Positions 39,843 to 49,122 of a stretch of DNA of 64,000 nucleotides are shown piece by piece (position 1 is the first letter of the stretch; each line of letters starts with the position of its first letter). The DNA comes from Streptomyces griseoviridis (GTDB lineage: Bacteria; Actinomycetota; Actinomycetes; Streptomycetales; Streptomycetaceae), in NCBI RefSeq assembly GCF_005222485.1, contig NZ_CP029078.1, positions 4,275,501 through 4,339,500 of the forward strand, given 5' to 3'. The position numbers were made by a program, and so were the translations under genes. Below the pieces are notes generated by a model. It ran no database searches and had not been told where the DNA came from. It worked only from the letters and a program-made list of their open reading frames with translations.

Positions 39843-40097
39843 TCACCCTCCTGCGAACGGCGGGAGGACCTCGACCGTCCCGCCGTCGGCCAGCGGTACC
39901 GTCTCATGCCCGCGGGTTCCCACGGGGTCACCGTCGATCAGGAACGAGCATCGCCGCAGTACGCGGGTGAGTTCACCGGGGTGTCGCGCGCGCACCGCGG
40001 CCAGCGCGTCGGCGAGGGTGGCCGCGTCGAACGGCTCCTCGGCGACCCCGGCGGCGGCTTTCGCGGCGGCCCAGTAGCGCACCGTGACCTCTGGCAT
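39843..40097 (-). CDS. MoaD/ThiS-family sulfur carrier protein
   Basis: An 84-residue ubiquitin-fold protein: VTVRYWAAAKAAAGVAEEPF, LADALAAVRARHPGELTRVL, SFLIDGDPVGTRGHETVPLA and the terminal LPPFAGG. The C-terminal Gly-Gly is the site of adenylation and thiocarboxylation. Molybdopterin synthase small subunit is likely, but no moaE or moeB is adjacent. It ends two bases before the start of the Gln-rich membrane protein gene, suggesting one transcript. Confidence 0.83.
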   Translation of the reverse strand: MPEVTVRYWAAAKAAAGVAEEPFDAATLADALAAVRARHPGELTRVLRRCSFLIDGDPVGTRGHETVPLADGGTVEVLPPFAGG

Positions 40098-40155
40098 CGG
40101 TCCCTCGATCGATCGGGTGTCGTACGGGCGTACAACAGACGTACCCGCGCCCAGG

Positions 40156-40992
40156 CTAGCCCGCCCGCCGTGCCGCCCACTCCCCCATCCGGGCGAGGAG
40201 GGCGTCGTCGGCCGCGTGCTCGGCGTGGCCCATGCCCGGCTCCAGCCAGAGTTCGCCGTGGTCACCGGCGGCGGCGGCCAGCATCCTGGGGTGGTCGAGG
40301 GGGAAGTAGCCGTCCCGGTCGCCGTGCACGATCAGCAGCGGGGTGGGCGCGATCCTGGCCGCCGCCTCGGTCGGGGAGACCGGCACCGGGTCCCAGTCCC
40401 GGTGGTGGATGCGGGTGCGCAGCCCGTAGCGGCCGACCAGCCGGCCCTCGGGCCGGGTCACCAGCCAGTGCAGCCTGCGCATCGGCGCGGTGCCCCGGTA
40501 GTACCAGCGGGCCGGTGAGCTGACCGAGACGACGGCGTCGGCGCCGCCGCGCAGCGCCGCGTGCCGCAGCACCACCGAGCCGCCCATCGAGAAGCCGACG
40601 GTCACCACGCGCGCGTGCCCGCGCTCCCTGGCCCAGGCCACCGCCGCCGCCAGGTCGAGGACCTCGCGGTCGCCGACCGTGGAGCGGCCGCCGGAGGCGC
40701 CGTGGCCCCGGAAGGAGAAGGTGACGACGGCGCCGTACCGCGCGAACACCTCCGCCACCCTTCGAACGTGCGGGCGCTCCACGGCGCCCGTGAAGCCGTG
40801 GGCGACGACGAACACCAGGTCACCACCGGGTGGCCGGGAGGCGTCGTATACGACCCGGGACGGTTCGTATACGGAATCGATCGGCACTCCGTCTTCCGTG
40901 TGCAGAAACGTCCGCAAACGTGCGCCTCTGGTCGTCTCGGGATGCGGACGAACCATGGAACGCGCCACACGACCTGCCGGACCCATGCTCAT
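40156..40992 (-). CDS. Alpha/beta hydrolase
   Basis: A 278-residue alpha/beta hydrolase: oxyanion region VFVVAHGFTGAVERPHVRRV, FRGHGASGG, nucleophile elbow VVTVGFSMGGSVVLRHAAL (GFSMGG), acid LLIVHGDRDGYFPLDHP and final His MGHAEHAADD. Lysophospholipase/serine aminopeptidase-like. Substrate unknown. Divergent from glnR with a 172-base gap. The tandem start ATG-AGC-ATG lacks a strong ribosome site. Confidence 0.85.
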   Translation of the reverse strand: MSMGPAGRVARSMVRPHPETTRGARLRTFLHTEDGVPIDSVYEPSRVVYDASRPPGGDLVFVVAHGFTGAVERPHVRRVAEVFARYGAVVTFSFRGHGASGGRSTVGDREVLDLAAAVAWARERGHARVVTVGFSMGGSVVLRHAALRGGADAVVSVSSPARWYYRGTAPMRRLHWLVTRPEGRLVGRYGLRTRIHHRDWDPVPVSPTEAAARIAPTPLLIVHGDRDGYFPLDHPRMLAAAAGDHGELWLEPGMGHAEHAADDALLARMGEWAARRAG

Positions 40993-41164
40993 GTCGGCTA
41001 TTCTGCTGGGCAGAGGACTCGGGCAGTGAAGCCCCCGGGTCCTTTTGTGCTTTCGGAAGCGTTGTATACGAAGCGGGAAACCGCAGGTGTACGGAGCCCC
41101 CGGGATCGCAGAGCCAGTGCCGTACCGCACACGTCCTCGCAGGGACCGAGGAGGAACCAGACGT

Positions 41165-41944
41165 ATGAGTTCTCTGCTGCTCCTGACCAACGCCCTCCAG
41201 CCGTCCACGGAGGTGCTCCCCGCTCTCGGCCTGCTCCTGCACAACGTGCGGGTCGCGCCGGCGGAGGGACCCGCCCTCGTCGACACCCCGGGTGCCGACG
41301 TCATCCTCATCGACGGGCGCCGCGACCTCCCCCAGGTGCGCAGCCTCTGCCAGCTGCTGCGCTCCACCGGACCCGGCTGTCCGCTCGTCCTCGTCGTCAC
41401 CGAGGGCGGCCTCGCCGCCGTCACCGCCGACTGGGGCATCGACGACGTCCTGCTCGACACCGCCGGACCCGCGGAGGTGGAGGCGCGGCTGCGGCTCGCC
41501 ATGGGCCGGCAGCAGATCGTCAACGACGACTCCCCCATGGAGATCCGCAACGGCGACCTGTCGGTCGACGAGGCGACGTACAGCGCCAAGCTCAAGGGCC
41601 GGGTCCTCGACCTGACCTTCAAGGAGTTCGAGCTCCTCAAGTACCTCGCCCAGCACCCGGGCCGGGTCTTCACCCGCGCCCAGTTGCTCCAGGAGGTCTG
41701 GGGCTACGACTACTTCGGCGGCACCAGGACCGTCGACGTGCACGTACGGCGGCTGCGCGCCAAGCTCGGCCCCGAGCACGAGTCGCTGATCGGCACCGTC
41801 CGCAACGTGGGTTATCGATTCGTTACCCCGGAGAAGGGCGACCGCTCGGGCGACGAGGCCAAGGCCAAGGCGGCCCGCGCAAAGACGGCGGATGCGGACG
41901 AGACGGCCGCTCTGGACAGCGTCGAGGCACACGTCGAGGCATGA
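41165..41944 (+). CDS. glnR: GlnR, orphan response regulator of nitrogen metabolism
   Basis: A 259-residue OmpR-type regulator: an atypical receiver domain ([40 protein letters not shown]) and a winged-helix DNA-binding domain ([60 protein letters not shown]) with an Ala/Lys/Glu tail. The sequence matches actinobacterial GlnR, which activates or represses glnA, amtB, nir and others in response to nitrogen and has no cognate kinase. ATG follows GAGGAGGA. Confidence 0.95.
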   Translation: MSSLLLLTNALQPSTEVLPALGLLLHNVRVAPAEGPALVDTPGADVILIDGRRDLPQVRSLCQLLRSTGPGCPLVLVVTEGGLAAVTADWGIDDVLLDTAGPAEVEARLRLAMGRQQIVNDDSPMEIRNGDLSVDEATYSAKLKGRVLDLTFKEFELLKYLAQHPGRVFTRAQLLQEVWGYDYFGGTRTVDVHVRRLRAKLGPEHESLIGTVRNVGYRFVTPEKGDRSGDEAKAKAARAKTADADETAALDSVEAHVEA

Positions 41945-42039
41945 CCGTCCCCGGGCGGGGCCCGGCCCGTGTCCAGCGGGTCGCGAGGAAGCTCTCGTAC
42001 GCCCTGCCCGGCGCGGGTCTCTCCGCGTAGACTCCGCGC

Positions 42040-43062
42040 GTGGCCAAGGTGACTAGGGATGATGTGGCGCGGCTGGCAGGGACGTCGACTGCCGTCGTCA
42101 GCTATGTCATCAACAACGGACCCCGGCCGGTCGCCCCGGCCACCCGCGAGCGTGTCCTCGCCGCGATCAAGGAACTGGGGTACCGGCCCGACCGGGTCGC
42201 GCAGGCCATGGCCTCCCGGCGCACCGACCTGATAGGGCTGATCGTCCCCGACGCCCGCCAGCCCTTCTTCGGGGAGATGGCGCACGCGGTCGAACAGGCC
42301 GCCTCCGAGCGCGGGAAGATGGTCCTGGTCGGGAACTCCGACTACATCGCCGAGCGCGAGGTCCACTATCTGCGGGCCTTCCTCGGGATGCGGGTCTCAG
42401 GACTGATCCTGGTCAGCCACGCCCTCAACGACCTGGCCGCCGCCGAGATCGACGCCTGGGACGCCCGGGTGGTGCTGCTGCACGAGCGGCCCGAGGCCAT
42501 CGACGACGTCGCCGTCGTCACCGACGACCTCGGCGGCGCCCAGCTCGCCGTCCGCCATCTCCTGGAGCACGGCTACGAGTACGTCGCCTGCATGGGCGGC
42601 ACCGCCGACACCCCCGCCATAGGCGACCCGGTCTCCGACCACGTCGAGGGCTGGAAGCGCGCCATGGACGAGGCGGGACTGCCCACCGAGGGACGGCTCT
42701 ACGAGGCGCCGTACAACCGCTACGACGCCTACAAGGTCGCCCTCGAGGTGCTGGCGGGACCCGACCGGCCGCCCGCGTTCTTCTGCTCGACCGACGACCA
42801 GGCGATCGGCCTGCTGCGCGCGGCCCGCGAGCTGCGCATCGACGTGCCGGGCCAGTTGGCGGTGGCCGGGTTCGACGACATCAAGGAAGCGCCGCTCGCC
42901 GACCCGCCGCTGACCACCGTCGCCTCCGACCGGCCCGCGATGGCCCGCGCCGCCGTCGACCTGGTCCTGGACGACGGGCTGCGGGTGGCGGGCTCCCGGC
43001 GCGAGCGGCTGAAGACGTTCCCCTCGCGGCTGGTGCTGCGCTCCTCCTGCGGCTGCCGCTGA
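42040..43062 (+). CDS. LacI-family transcriptional regulator
   Basis: A 340-residue LacI/GalR regulator: [23 protein letters not shown] with hinge [20 protein letters not shown], and a periplasmic-binding-like domain ([59 protein letters not shown]). The GTG start has TAGACT six bases upstream and no ribosome site, so a leaderless message is likely. No sugar operon is adjacent, so the regulon is elsewhere. Confidence 0.9.
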   Translation: MAKVTRDDVARLAGTSTAVVSYVINNGPRPVAPATRERVLAAIKELGYRPDRVAQAMASRRTDLIGLIVPDARQPFFGEMAHAVEQAASERGKMVLVGNSDYIAEREVHYLRAFLGMRVSGLILVSHALNDLAAAEIDAWDARVVLLHERPEAIDDVAVVTDDLGGAQLAVRHLLEHGYEYVACMGGTADTPAIGDPVSDHVEGWKRAMDEAGLPTEGRLYEAPYNRYDAYKVALEVLAGPDRPPAFFCSTDDQAIGLLRAARELRIDVPGQLAVAGFDDIKEAPLADPPLTTVASDRPAMARAAVDLVLDDGLRVAGSRRERLKTFPSRLVLRSSCGCR

Positions 43063-43164
43063 CGGCTCCCGCCCGCTGACGACCGCTTCCATGAAGGGTT
43101 CCTGAGAGCCGGTCACGACCGGCGAGAGGGGCCTTTACATCGGACGAACAAGGTTCTGGCGGGC

Positions 43165-43193
43165 TTCTCAGCGGGCGCTCAGGAACCTCTCAT
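43165..43193 (+). promoter_or_regulatory. 11-bp-spaced CTCA repeats in the HtrA-like gene promoter
   Basis: TTCTCAG, CGCTCAGG and CTCTCAT place CTCA at 43167, 43178 and 43189, exactly 11 bases apart, 24-50 bases before the HtrA-like start. Direct repeats at helical spacing are the usual target of OmpR-family response regulators; one is encoded 1.3 kb downstream. Confidence 0.6.
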
Positions 43194-43216
43194 GGTCGCG
43201 GGACAAGCTCTCTCAC

Positions 43217-44410
43217 ATGACCGAGAGCTTCCGCCGCAGCGGCGAGGACGAGCACCCCTACCAGGGCGCCGAGCAGCACAGCCAGCAGCAGGCCGCCTCC
43301 CCCGTGAGCCCCGAGTGGCCGCCCCCGCCGGCCCACCGGCCCGCGCCGGCGCCGGGGTACGAGGCGCAGGCCGGGTACCCCGGACAGGCCGCGTACGGCG
43401 CGCCGGGCGGCTACGGCGGGCACGGCGGCCATGGCAGCCATGGCGACGACGGCCAGGGCGACGGCGGGCACGGCGGGGACACCGCGCTGCTCGCGCCCCC
43501 GGCGGCGCCGCCCGCGAAGCCCCGGCGGGCGCGGGGGCCGCTCGCCCTGCTCGCCGCCGTCGCGATCGTGGCGGCGGCCGTGGGCGGCGGCACCGCCTAC
43601 GCCTTCCAGGAGCTGACCGGCACCGACCAGGTCGCCTCAAGCTCCACCAGCACCACCGTGGTGCCCTCCAGCAAGAAGGGCGACATCGCGGCCATCGCCG
43701 CCGCCGTCAGCCCGAGCATCGTCGAGATCAACGCCACCTCGAACTCCGGTGAGTCCACCGGGTCCGGCGTGATCATCACCAGCGACGGCGAGATCGTCAC
43801 CAACAACCACGTCGTCTCCGGCGCCTCCACGATCAAGGTGCGCACCAGCGACGGCAAGAGCTACACCGCGAAGGTCGTCGGCACCGACAGCAAGAAGGAC
43901 CTCGCCCTGATCAAGCTGGAGAACGCCTCCGGCCTCAAGACGGCCACCCTCGGCAACTCCGCGGGGCTCCAGGTCGGTGACACCGTCGTGGCGATCGGCT
44001 CCCCCGAGGGCCTGACCGGCACCGTCACCAGCGGCATCGTCTCCGCCCTCGACCGGGACGTCACCGTCTCCACCGACGAGAGCCAGAGCCAGGGGCAGGG
44101 CGGCCAGGGCGGCAGCGGGCAGTGGCCGTTCGAGTTCGGCGGCCGGCAGTTCAACGGCGACACCGGCTCCTCCACCACCACGTACAAGGCGATCCAGACC
44201 GACGCCTCGCTCAACCCCGGCAACTCCGGCGGCGCCCTGATCGACATGAACGGCAACATCATCGGTATCAACTCCGCGATGTACTCGGCCAGTTCGTCCA
44301 GCTCCTCGTCCTCGTCGGACGCCGGGAGCGTCGGCCTCGGCTTCGCGATCCCCGTCAACACCGTCAAGTCCGACCTGGCCGCGCTGCGGGCCGGCGGGTC
44401 CGACAGCTGA
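43217..44410 (+). CDS. HtrA/DegP-like membrane-anchored serine protease without PDZ domain
   Basis: A 397-residue S1C trypsin-like protease. A ~110-residue Pro/Gly/His-rich cytoplasmic front (including [20 protein letters not shown]) precedes a membrane helix ([20 protein letters not shown]). The protease domain has the triad His in [11 protein letters not shown], Asp in [13 protein letters not shown] and Ser in [16 protein letters not shown]. The chain stops soon after the protease fold ([19 protein letters not shown]), so the usual C-terminal PDZ domain is missing. No obvious ribosome site. It is followed by a two-component system, like the MprAB/HtrA envelope-stress arrangement in mycobacteria. 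Confidence 0.9.
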   Translation: MTESFRRSGEDEHPYQGAEQHSQQQAASPVSPEWPPPPAHRPAPAPGYEAQAGYPGQAAYGAPGGYGGHGGHGSHGDDGQGDGGHGGDTALLAPPAAPPAKPRRARGPLALLAAVAIVAAAVGGGTAYAFQELTGTDQVASSSTSTTVVPSSKKGDIAAIAAAVSPSIVEINATSNSGESTGSGVIITSDGEIVTNNHVVSGASTIKVRTSDGKSYTAKVVGTDSKKDLALIKLENASGLKTATLGNSAGLQVGDTVVAIGSPEGLTGTVTSGIVSALDRDVTVSTDESQSQGQGGQGGSGQWPFEFGGRQFNGDTGSSTTTYKAIQTDASLNPGNSGGALIDMNGNIIGINSAMYSASSSSSSSSSDAGSVGLGFAIPVNTVKSDLAALRAGGSDS

Positions 44411-44561
44411 ACCCCGGCACCACGGGCAGCCGGGAGCACGTCATGATCCAGCAGGTGTCCCACCGGGCCGCGCGCGCCGGGCGGGCTCCCGCACGGGCCG
44501 CGAAACGTGCGAGGCTGACAGAGACCGCCCCCTACCGCCGCACCCCGAGGAACCACGACCG

Positions 44562-45296
44562 ATGAGCCCCGCCGATGGCGACCGTGACCCGCAGCGCATC
44601 CTGATCGTCGACGACGAGCCGGCCGTGCGCGAAGCACTCCAGCGCAGCCTCGCCTTCGAGGGGTACGACACCGAGGTCGCGGTGGACGGCGCGGACGCCC
44701 TGGAGAAGGCCACCGCCTACCAGCCCGACCTGGTCGTCCTCGACATCCAGATGCCGCGCATGGACGGCCTGACCGCCGCCCGCCGGATGCGGGGCGCGGG
44801 CACCACCACACCCATCCTGATGCTGACCGCCCGCGACACCGTCGGCGACCGGGTGACGGGCCTCGACGCGGGGGCCGACGACTACCTCGTCAAGCCGTTC
44901 GAGCTGGACGAGCTGTTCGCCCGCATCCGCGCCCTGCTGCGCCGCAGCTCCTACGCGGCGGCCGTGGCGGGCGCCGTCCAGGAGGACGAGGCGCTCACCT
45001 TCGGCGACCTGCGCATGGACCTCGCCACCCGCGAGGTCACCCGCGCCGGACGCCCGGTGGAGCTGACCCGCACCGAGTTCACGCTCCTGGAGATGTTCCT
45101 CGCGCACCCGCGCCAGGTCCTCACCCGTGAGCAGATCCTGAAGGCCGTCTGGGGCTTCGACTTCGAACCGTCGTCCAATTCGCTCGACGTGTACGTCATG
45201 TACCTGCGCCGCAAGACCGAGGCGGGCGGCGAGCCGCGTCTGGTACACACCGTGCGGGGCGTCGGGTACGTGCTGCGCCAGGGCGGCGCCGAGTGA
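44562..45296 (+). CDS. OmpR-family response regulator
   Basis: A 244-residue response regulator: receiver with acidic DDE at [20 protein letters not shown], phospho-acceptor Asp in [16 protein letters not shown] and Lys in [20 protein letters not shown]; winged helix [20 protein letters not shown] and [20 protein letters not shown]. MprA/CseB-like. Ribosome site GAGGAA. Stop overlaps the histidine kinase start (GTGA). Likely regulates the HtrA-like gene upstream through the CTCA repeats, by analogy. Confidence 0.93.
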   Translation: MSPADGDRDPQRILIVDDEPAVREALQRSLAFEGYDTEVAVDGADALEKATAYQPDLVVLDIQMPRMDGLTAARRMRGAGTTTPILMLTARDTVGDRVTGLDAGADDYLVKPFELDELFARIRALLRRSSYAAAVAGAVQEDEALTFGDLRMDLATREVTRAGRPVELTRTEFTLLEMFLAHPRQVLTREQILKAVWGFDFEPSSNSLDVYVMYLRRKTEAGGEPRLVHTVRGVGYVLRQGGAE

Positions 45297-46744
45297 GCAA
45301 GGTCGGCCGCCGCTTCCGCGCCCTGCCGATCAGGGCGCGGCTGTCGCTGCTGGTCGCCGCCGCGGTGGCGTTCGCGGTGGCCGCGGTGTCGGTGACCTGC
45401 TGGTTCATCGTGCAGGGGAAGCTGTACGACCAGCTCAACAACGACCTCCAGCGCGGGATGCGCGGCCCCGGCCAGATCCAGCAGGCCGAGATCGCCATCA
45501 ACAACTGCTCCGAGTCGCCGCAGGGCAACGGGTTCTTCCGCAACAACTACTCGCAGGTGGTCACGGAGACCGGCCGGGTCTGCGTCACGGACGACTCGAC
45601 CGGCACGGTCAAGGTCACCCAGGCCGACAAGAACGAGATCAAGGACGGCGACACCTCCCGGGTCTACTTCCGCAACGGCACCGACGGCGACGGCAACGCG
45701 GTGCGGATGATGACCCGCCCGCTCGGCCCCATCACCACGGCGGGCGGGCAGACCGGCCCGTACATCGGACTGATCGTCGCGGTGCCGCTCAAGAGCACCG
45801 AGACCACGCTCAACGACCTGGCCCTGATACTGCTGCTGGTCTCCGGCATCGGGGTGCTCGGCGCCGGGGCCGCGGGGCTCGCCGTGGCGCGGGCCGGGCT
45901 GCGTCCCGTCGACAACCTCACCGAGGCCGTCGAGCACGTCGCCCGCACCGAGGACCTCAGCATCCGCATCCCGATCGAGAACGACGCCGAGGACGAGGTG
46001 GCCCGCCTCTCCCACTCGTTCAACTCGATGACCACGGCCCTCGCCAACTCCCGTGAGCTGCAACAGCAGTTGATCGCGGACGCCGGGCACGAGCTGCGCA
46101 CCCCGCTCACCTCGCTGCGCACCAACATCGAGCTGCTCGCGCGCAGCGAGGAGACCGGGCGCCCGCTGCCCGCCGCCGATCGCAAGGCGCTGCTGGCGTC
46201 GGTGAAGGCGCAGATGACGGAGCTGGCGGCGCTGATCGGCGACCTCCAGGAGCTGGCCCGCGCGGAGGGGCAGCGCGGTGAGCGCGTCCAGGTGGTCTCC
46301 CTGGAGGACACCGTCGAGTCGGCGCTGCGCCGGGCGCGGCTGCGCGGACCCGAACTGACCATCAGCGCCGACCTCCAGCCCTGGTTCGTGCGGGCGGAGC
46401 CGTCGGCGCTCGAGCGGGCGCTCGTCAACATCCTCGACAACGCGGTGAAGTTCAGCCCGGAGGGCGGCACGATCGAGGTGCGTCTCGACGGCGGTGTCCT
46501 GACCGTCCGCGACCACGGCCCCGGCATCCCCGAGGACGAACTCCCGCACGTCTTCGACCGGTTCTGGCGTTCCCCGAGCGCCCGCGCGCTGCCCGGCTCG
46601 GGGCTCGGCCTGTCCATCGTGGCCCGCACGGTGCAGCAGGCGGGCGGCGAGGTGGCGCTGACCCGGGCCCCCGACGGCGGCACGGTGGCCACCGTCCGCC
46701 TGCCCGGCGCCCCCACCCCGCCACCGGCCGACCCGCCGCTGTAG
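45293..46744 (+). CDS. Sensor histidine kinase
   Basis: A 483-residue membrane kinase: TM1 ([20 protein letters not shown]), an extracytoplasmic sensor of ~120 residues, TM2 ([20 protein letters not shown]), a HAMP domain ([20 protein letters not shown]), dimerisation helix with phospho-His in [20 protein letters not shown], and ATPase motifs N ([19 protein letters not shown]), G1 ([17 protein letters not shown]) and G2 ([18 protein letters not shown]). MprB-like. Coupled to the regulator upstream and followed by a strong terminator. Confidence 0.93.
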   Translation: MSKVGRRFRALPIRARLSLLVAAAVAFAVAAVSVTCWFIVQGKLYDQLNNDLQRGMRGPGQIQQAEIAINNCSESPQGNGFFRNNYSQVVTETGRVCVTDDSTGTVKVTQADKNEIKDGDTSRVYFRNGTDGDGNAVRMMTRPLGPITTAGGQTGPYIGLIVAVPLKSTETTLNDLALILLLVSGIGVLGAGAAGLAVARAGLRPVDNLTEAVEHVARTEDLSIRIPIENDAEDEVARLSHSFNSMTTALANSRELQQQLIADAGHELRTPLTSLRTNIELLARSEETGRPLPAADRKALLASVKAQMTELAALIGDLQELARAEGQRGERVQVVSLEDTVESALRRARLRGPELTISADLQPWFVRAEPSALERALVNILDNAVKFSPEGGTIEVRLDGGVLTVRDHGPGIPEDELPHVFDRFWRSPSARALPGSGLGLSIVARTVQQAGGEVALTRAPDGGTVATVRLPGAPTPPPADPPL

Positions 46745-46766
46745 CCCGACCAGCCCGACCGCCTCC

Positions 46767-46795
46767 GGGCCCCGGCCTTCCGAAGGCCGGGGCCC
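46767..46795. terminator. Bidirectional terminator after the histidine kinase
   Basis: A perfect palindrome with 14-bp arms, GGGCCCCGGCCTTC and its complement with one base between, lies between the converging kinase and ABC exporter genes. Confidence 0.8.
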
Positions 46796-46832
46796 GCCGC
46801 TGTGCGGGGCCGGGTCGCCGGCACAGCTCCGC

Positions 46833-48617
46833 TCACCAGCGCAGGATCAGCGTCTCCTCGGTGGTCCGCGGGGTGTCCGTGACGGTGTCCGGGAGAGGGT
46901 GGGCCAGGCGGGCGTAGACGCCGGCCCGGGTGAGGAGTTCGTGGTGGGTGCCGGACTCCACGAGCCGGCCGCCGTCGACGACGAGGACGCGGTCCGCGTC
47001 CGGTGCCAGGCTCAGATCGTGGGTGATCATGATCGTCGTGCGGCCCGCCATCAGCCGGCGCAGCGGCCGTACCACCTGGCGGGCGGCGACCGCGTCGAGG
47101 CCGGCCGTCGGCTCGTCCAGGATCAGCACCGGCGCGGCCCGCAGCATGGCGCGGGCGATGGCGATCCGCTGGAGCTGGCCGCCGGAGAGGGCGGCCGTGC
47201 CGGGGGCGAGGGGGGTGTCGTAGCCGTCGGGCAGGGCGGTGACGAAGTCGTGGGCCGCCGCGTCGCGGGCCGCGCGTTCGATCTCGGCGTCGCTCGCGCC
47301 GGGGCGCCCCCAGCCGATGTTCTCGCGGATCGTGCCGCTGAGGACGAGGGTCTCCTGCGGGAGCAGCGCGACGTTCTCCCGCAGGAAGGCGAGGGGCAGG
47401 TCGGGCAGCGGCACGCCGTCCAGGGTGATCGTGCCGCGCGCCGGGTCGTAGAAGCGGGTCAGCAGTCTGGAGAGGGTCGACTTGCCCGCCCCGCTCGGCC
47501 CGGTGACGACGACGAGTTCGCCGGGTCCCGCGGTGAAGCCGATGTCGCGCAGGGAGGCGCGCGGGGAGCCCGGGTAGCGGAAGGACACCCCGCGCAGGGC
47601 GAGCCGTCCGCGCACCGGCCAGGCGGGGTGCGGGTGTTCGGGGTCGGTGACGGCGGGTTCGGCGTCCAGGATCTCGCCGAGCCGGTGGGCGCCCGCGGTG
47701 GCGGCGGTGAGGCTCAGCCCGAGCTGGCCGAGGCTGCGGACCGGCGGGTAGAGGTAGCCGATGAAGGCGGCGAAGGCGAGGAGCTGGCCGAGGGTCATCC
47801 GGCCGGCCGAGATCTCCCAGACGCCGACGCCGATCACCGCGAGCACGCACACCGTCTCGACGACCTCGACGAACTGCTCGTACAGCTCGCTCAGCCGGGC
47901 CCCGCGCACGGCGGCCCGCATCCAGGCGCGTGCCTCGCGGTCGAGCCGCCGTTCCTCGTCGGCGCCGCGGCCGTACGCCTGGGTGAGGACGACGTTGCCG
48001 AGGGACTCCTCGACGACGGAGGTGATGGCGCCGTCGGCGGCCCGCTCGTCCCGGGACGCCGTCCTGACGCGGCCGGCGAAGCGGCGGGCGGCCAGCAGGA
48101 AGAGCGGGGCGAGGCCGAAGGTGACCAGGGCCAGGCCCCAGCGGAGGTAGAGGGCGGCGCAGGCATAGAACACCGCGGAGAAGGCGGCGGAGATCGCGCC
48201 GACGACCCCGGAGACGACCAGTTGCTCGATGGCCTCGACGTCACCGGTGAGGCGTTCCACGAGGTCGCCTCTGCGGTGCCGCTGGAAGAAGTGCGGGGGC
48301 AGTGTCTGGACGTGCCGGAAGACGGCCGCCCGCAGCCGCAGCACGAAGCGTTCCGCGGTCCAGGTGGCGAGCGAGTTGCCGAGGTAGCCGACGAGCGCGC
48401 CCAGCACGGCCACGCCGAGCCAGGCGCAGGCCGGGGCCCAGAACGCGGTGAGCGAACCGGCTCGCAGGGCGGTGTCGGTGAGGTGCGCGAAGAGCAGGAT
48501 GGAGGCGGTCTCGGCGAGCGCGGACAGCACCACGCAGCCGACGATCACCAGCAGCCGTCCGCGGTCGCCGCGGGTCAGTGGCCAGAAGCGGCGGAAGGCC
48601 GCGCGGACGTCCGTCAT
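46833..48617 (-). CDS. ABCB-type exporter (membrane and ATPase domains fused)
   Basis: A 594-residue half-transporter. Six membrane helices in residues 20-300 (LLVIVGCVVLSALAETASIL, FSAVFYACAALYLRWGLALV, ETVCVLAVIGVGVWEISAG among them), then an ATPase domain with Walker A VTGPSGAGKSTLSR, signature LSGGQLQRIAIARA, Walker B APVLILDEPTAGLD and H-loop IMITHDLSLAPDADR. Start ATG 48617 follows AGGGAG by about nine bases. Homodimer expected. It lies 94 bases downstream of two small basic-peptide genes on the same strand, with a hairpin between, suggesting it may export those peptides or respond to them. Drug or lipid export is the family default. Confidence 0.9.
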   Translation of the reverse strand: MTDVRAAFRRFWPLTRGDRGRLLVIVGCVVLSALAETASILLFAHLTDTALRAGSLTAFWAPACAWLGVAVLGALVGYLGNSLATWTAERFVLRLRAAVFRHVQTLPPHFFQRHRRGDLVERLTGDVEAIEQLVVSGVVGAISAAFSAVFYACAALYLRWGLALVTFGLAPLFLLAARRFAGRVRTASRDERAADGAITSVVEESLGNVVLTQAYGRGADEERRLDREARAWMRAAVRGARLSELYEQFVEVVETVCVLAVIGVGVWEISAGRMTLGQLLAFAAFIGYLYPPVRSLGQLGLSLTAATAGAHRLGEILDAEPAVTDPEHPHPAWPVRGRLALRGVSFRYPGSPRASLRDIGFTAGPGELVVVTGPSGAGKSTLSRLLTRFYDPARGTITLDGVPLPDLPLAFLRENVALLPQETLVLSGTIRENIGWGRPGASDAEIERAARDAAAHDFVTALPDGYDTPLAPGTAALSGGQLQRIAIARAMLRAAPVLILDEPTAGLDAVAARQVVRPLRRLMAGRTTIMITHDLSLAPDADRVLVVDGGRLVESGTHHELLTRAGVYARLAHPLPDTVTDTPRTTEETLILRW

Positions 48618-48645
48618 GTTCGGGTGCTCCCTGGGGTGGGGGTGA

Positions 48646-48709
48646 CACGCCGAGGCGGGGCCGCCGGGCGAGCGTCGTGCGCTCACCGGTGACCCCGCCT
48701 CGTGGCGTG
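48646..48709 (-). terminator. Hairpin between second basic-peptide gene and the ABC exporter
   Basis: CACGCCGAGGCGGGG (48646-48660) pairs with CCCCGCCTCGTGGCGTG (48693-48709) with a two-base bulge. The loop contains an inner GAGCG/CGCTC stem. It starts two bases past the peptide stop, so it would terminate most peptide transcripts and let a fraction through to the exporter. Confidence 0.65.
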
Positions 48710-48711
48710 CG

Positions 48712-48837
48712 TCAGCGCTGGTGACCGACCGGGCGGCGGGTGGCGGCCCGCTTCGGCGCGGGCTTCCTGGCGGCCGGCTTCGGGGCCTGGGCGGGCTTGC
48801 GGGTCTTCTTGACGGGGGCGATCTTGTGGAAGCTCAT
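48712..48837 (-). CDS. Basic Lys/Arg/Pro/Ala-rich peptide, copy 2 (41 aa)
   Basis: The ATG follows GAGGAG eight bases upstream. The product starts MSFHKIAPVKKTRKPAQAPK and ends KRAATRRPVGHQR. About 14 of 41 residues are basic and none is acidic. No signal peptide. The first 11 residues and the RRPVGH near the end are identical to copy 1, while the middle is only compositionally similar. The shared ribosome-site context (GGAGAAC then CC before ATG) is also conserved, so the unit was duplicated with its translation signal. Possible roles are a nucleic-acid-binding micro-protein or an exported cationic peptide. Not recognised as a known family. Confidence 0.8.
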   Translation of the reverse strand: MSFHKIAPVKKTRKPAQAPKPAARKPAPKRAATRRPVGHQR

Positions 48838-48848
48838 GGCGTTCTCCT

Positions 48849-48912
48849 CGGGTCGGGATCGGAGTCGGGATCAGGATCGGAGTCGGAGTCGGAGTCGGAG
48901 TCGGAGTCGGAG
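48849..48912. repeat. GGAGTC/GGGATC hexanucleotide repeat upstream of copy 2
   Basis: About ten hexamer units (GGATCG, GGAGTC variants), including five consecutive GGAGTC, lie 10-75 bases upstream of the copy 2 start codon. Length variation here could alter spacing between the two peptide genes. Confidence 0.7.
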
Positions 48913-48960
48913 TGCGACTCGGGCTCAGACTCAGGCAAGAAACCTTTTTGCTTGCGCTTG

Positions 48961-48976
48961 ATTTACGTCAGTAAAT
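48961..48976. promoter_or_regulatory. AT-rich palindrome between the two peptide genes
   Basis: ATTTAC-GTCA-GTAAAT is a perfect inverted repeat 20 bases past the copy 1 stop. In 70+ percent GC DNA such an AT-rich dyad is conspicuous; it could be an operator for copy 2 or a weak terminator for copy 1. Confidence 0.5.
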
Positions 48977-48996
48977 TCTGAGTGAGGTTCCCTGAA

Positions 48997-49122
48997 TTAC
49001 TTGTGGCCGACCGGGCGGCGCTTCGGCGCCCGCTTCGGGGCGGGCTTCTCCGCGGCGGCCGGGCGGGCGGCGGGAGCGGCCTTGTGCGCCTTCTTGACCG
49101 GGGCGATCTTGTGGAAGCTCAT
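48997..49122 (-). CDS. Basic Lys/Arg/Pro/Ala-rich peptide, copy 1 (41 aa)
   Basis: ATG follows AAGGAG seven bases upstream. The product starts MSFHKIAPVKKAHKAAPAAR and ends PKRAPKRRPVGHK, with 13-14 basic residues and one Glu. An in-frame ATG at 49191 would add a 23-residue Ala/Glu leader but has no good ribosome site, and copy 2 lacks that extension, so I start at 49122. Same length as copy 2. The conserved ends and variable middle suggest the termini are functional. Upstream DNA is AT-rich, consistent with a strong or xenogeneically silenced promoter. Confidence 0.8.
   Translation of the reverse strand: MSFHKIAPVKKAHKAAPAARPAAAEKPAPKRAPKRRPVGHK

Noticed and set aside
48712..49122. Lanthipeptide or other RiPP precursors
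   Set aside because: The peptides have no Cys, no Ser/Thr-rich core, no GG cleavage motif and no modifying enzyme next to them, so a standard RiPP class is not supported.
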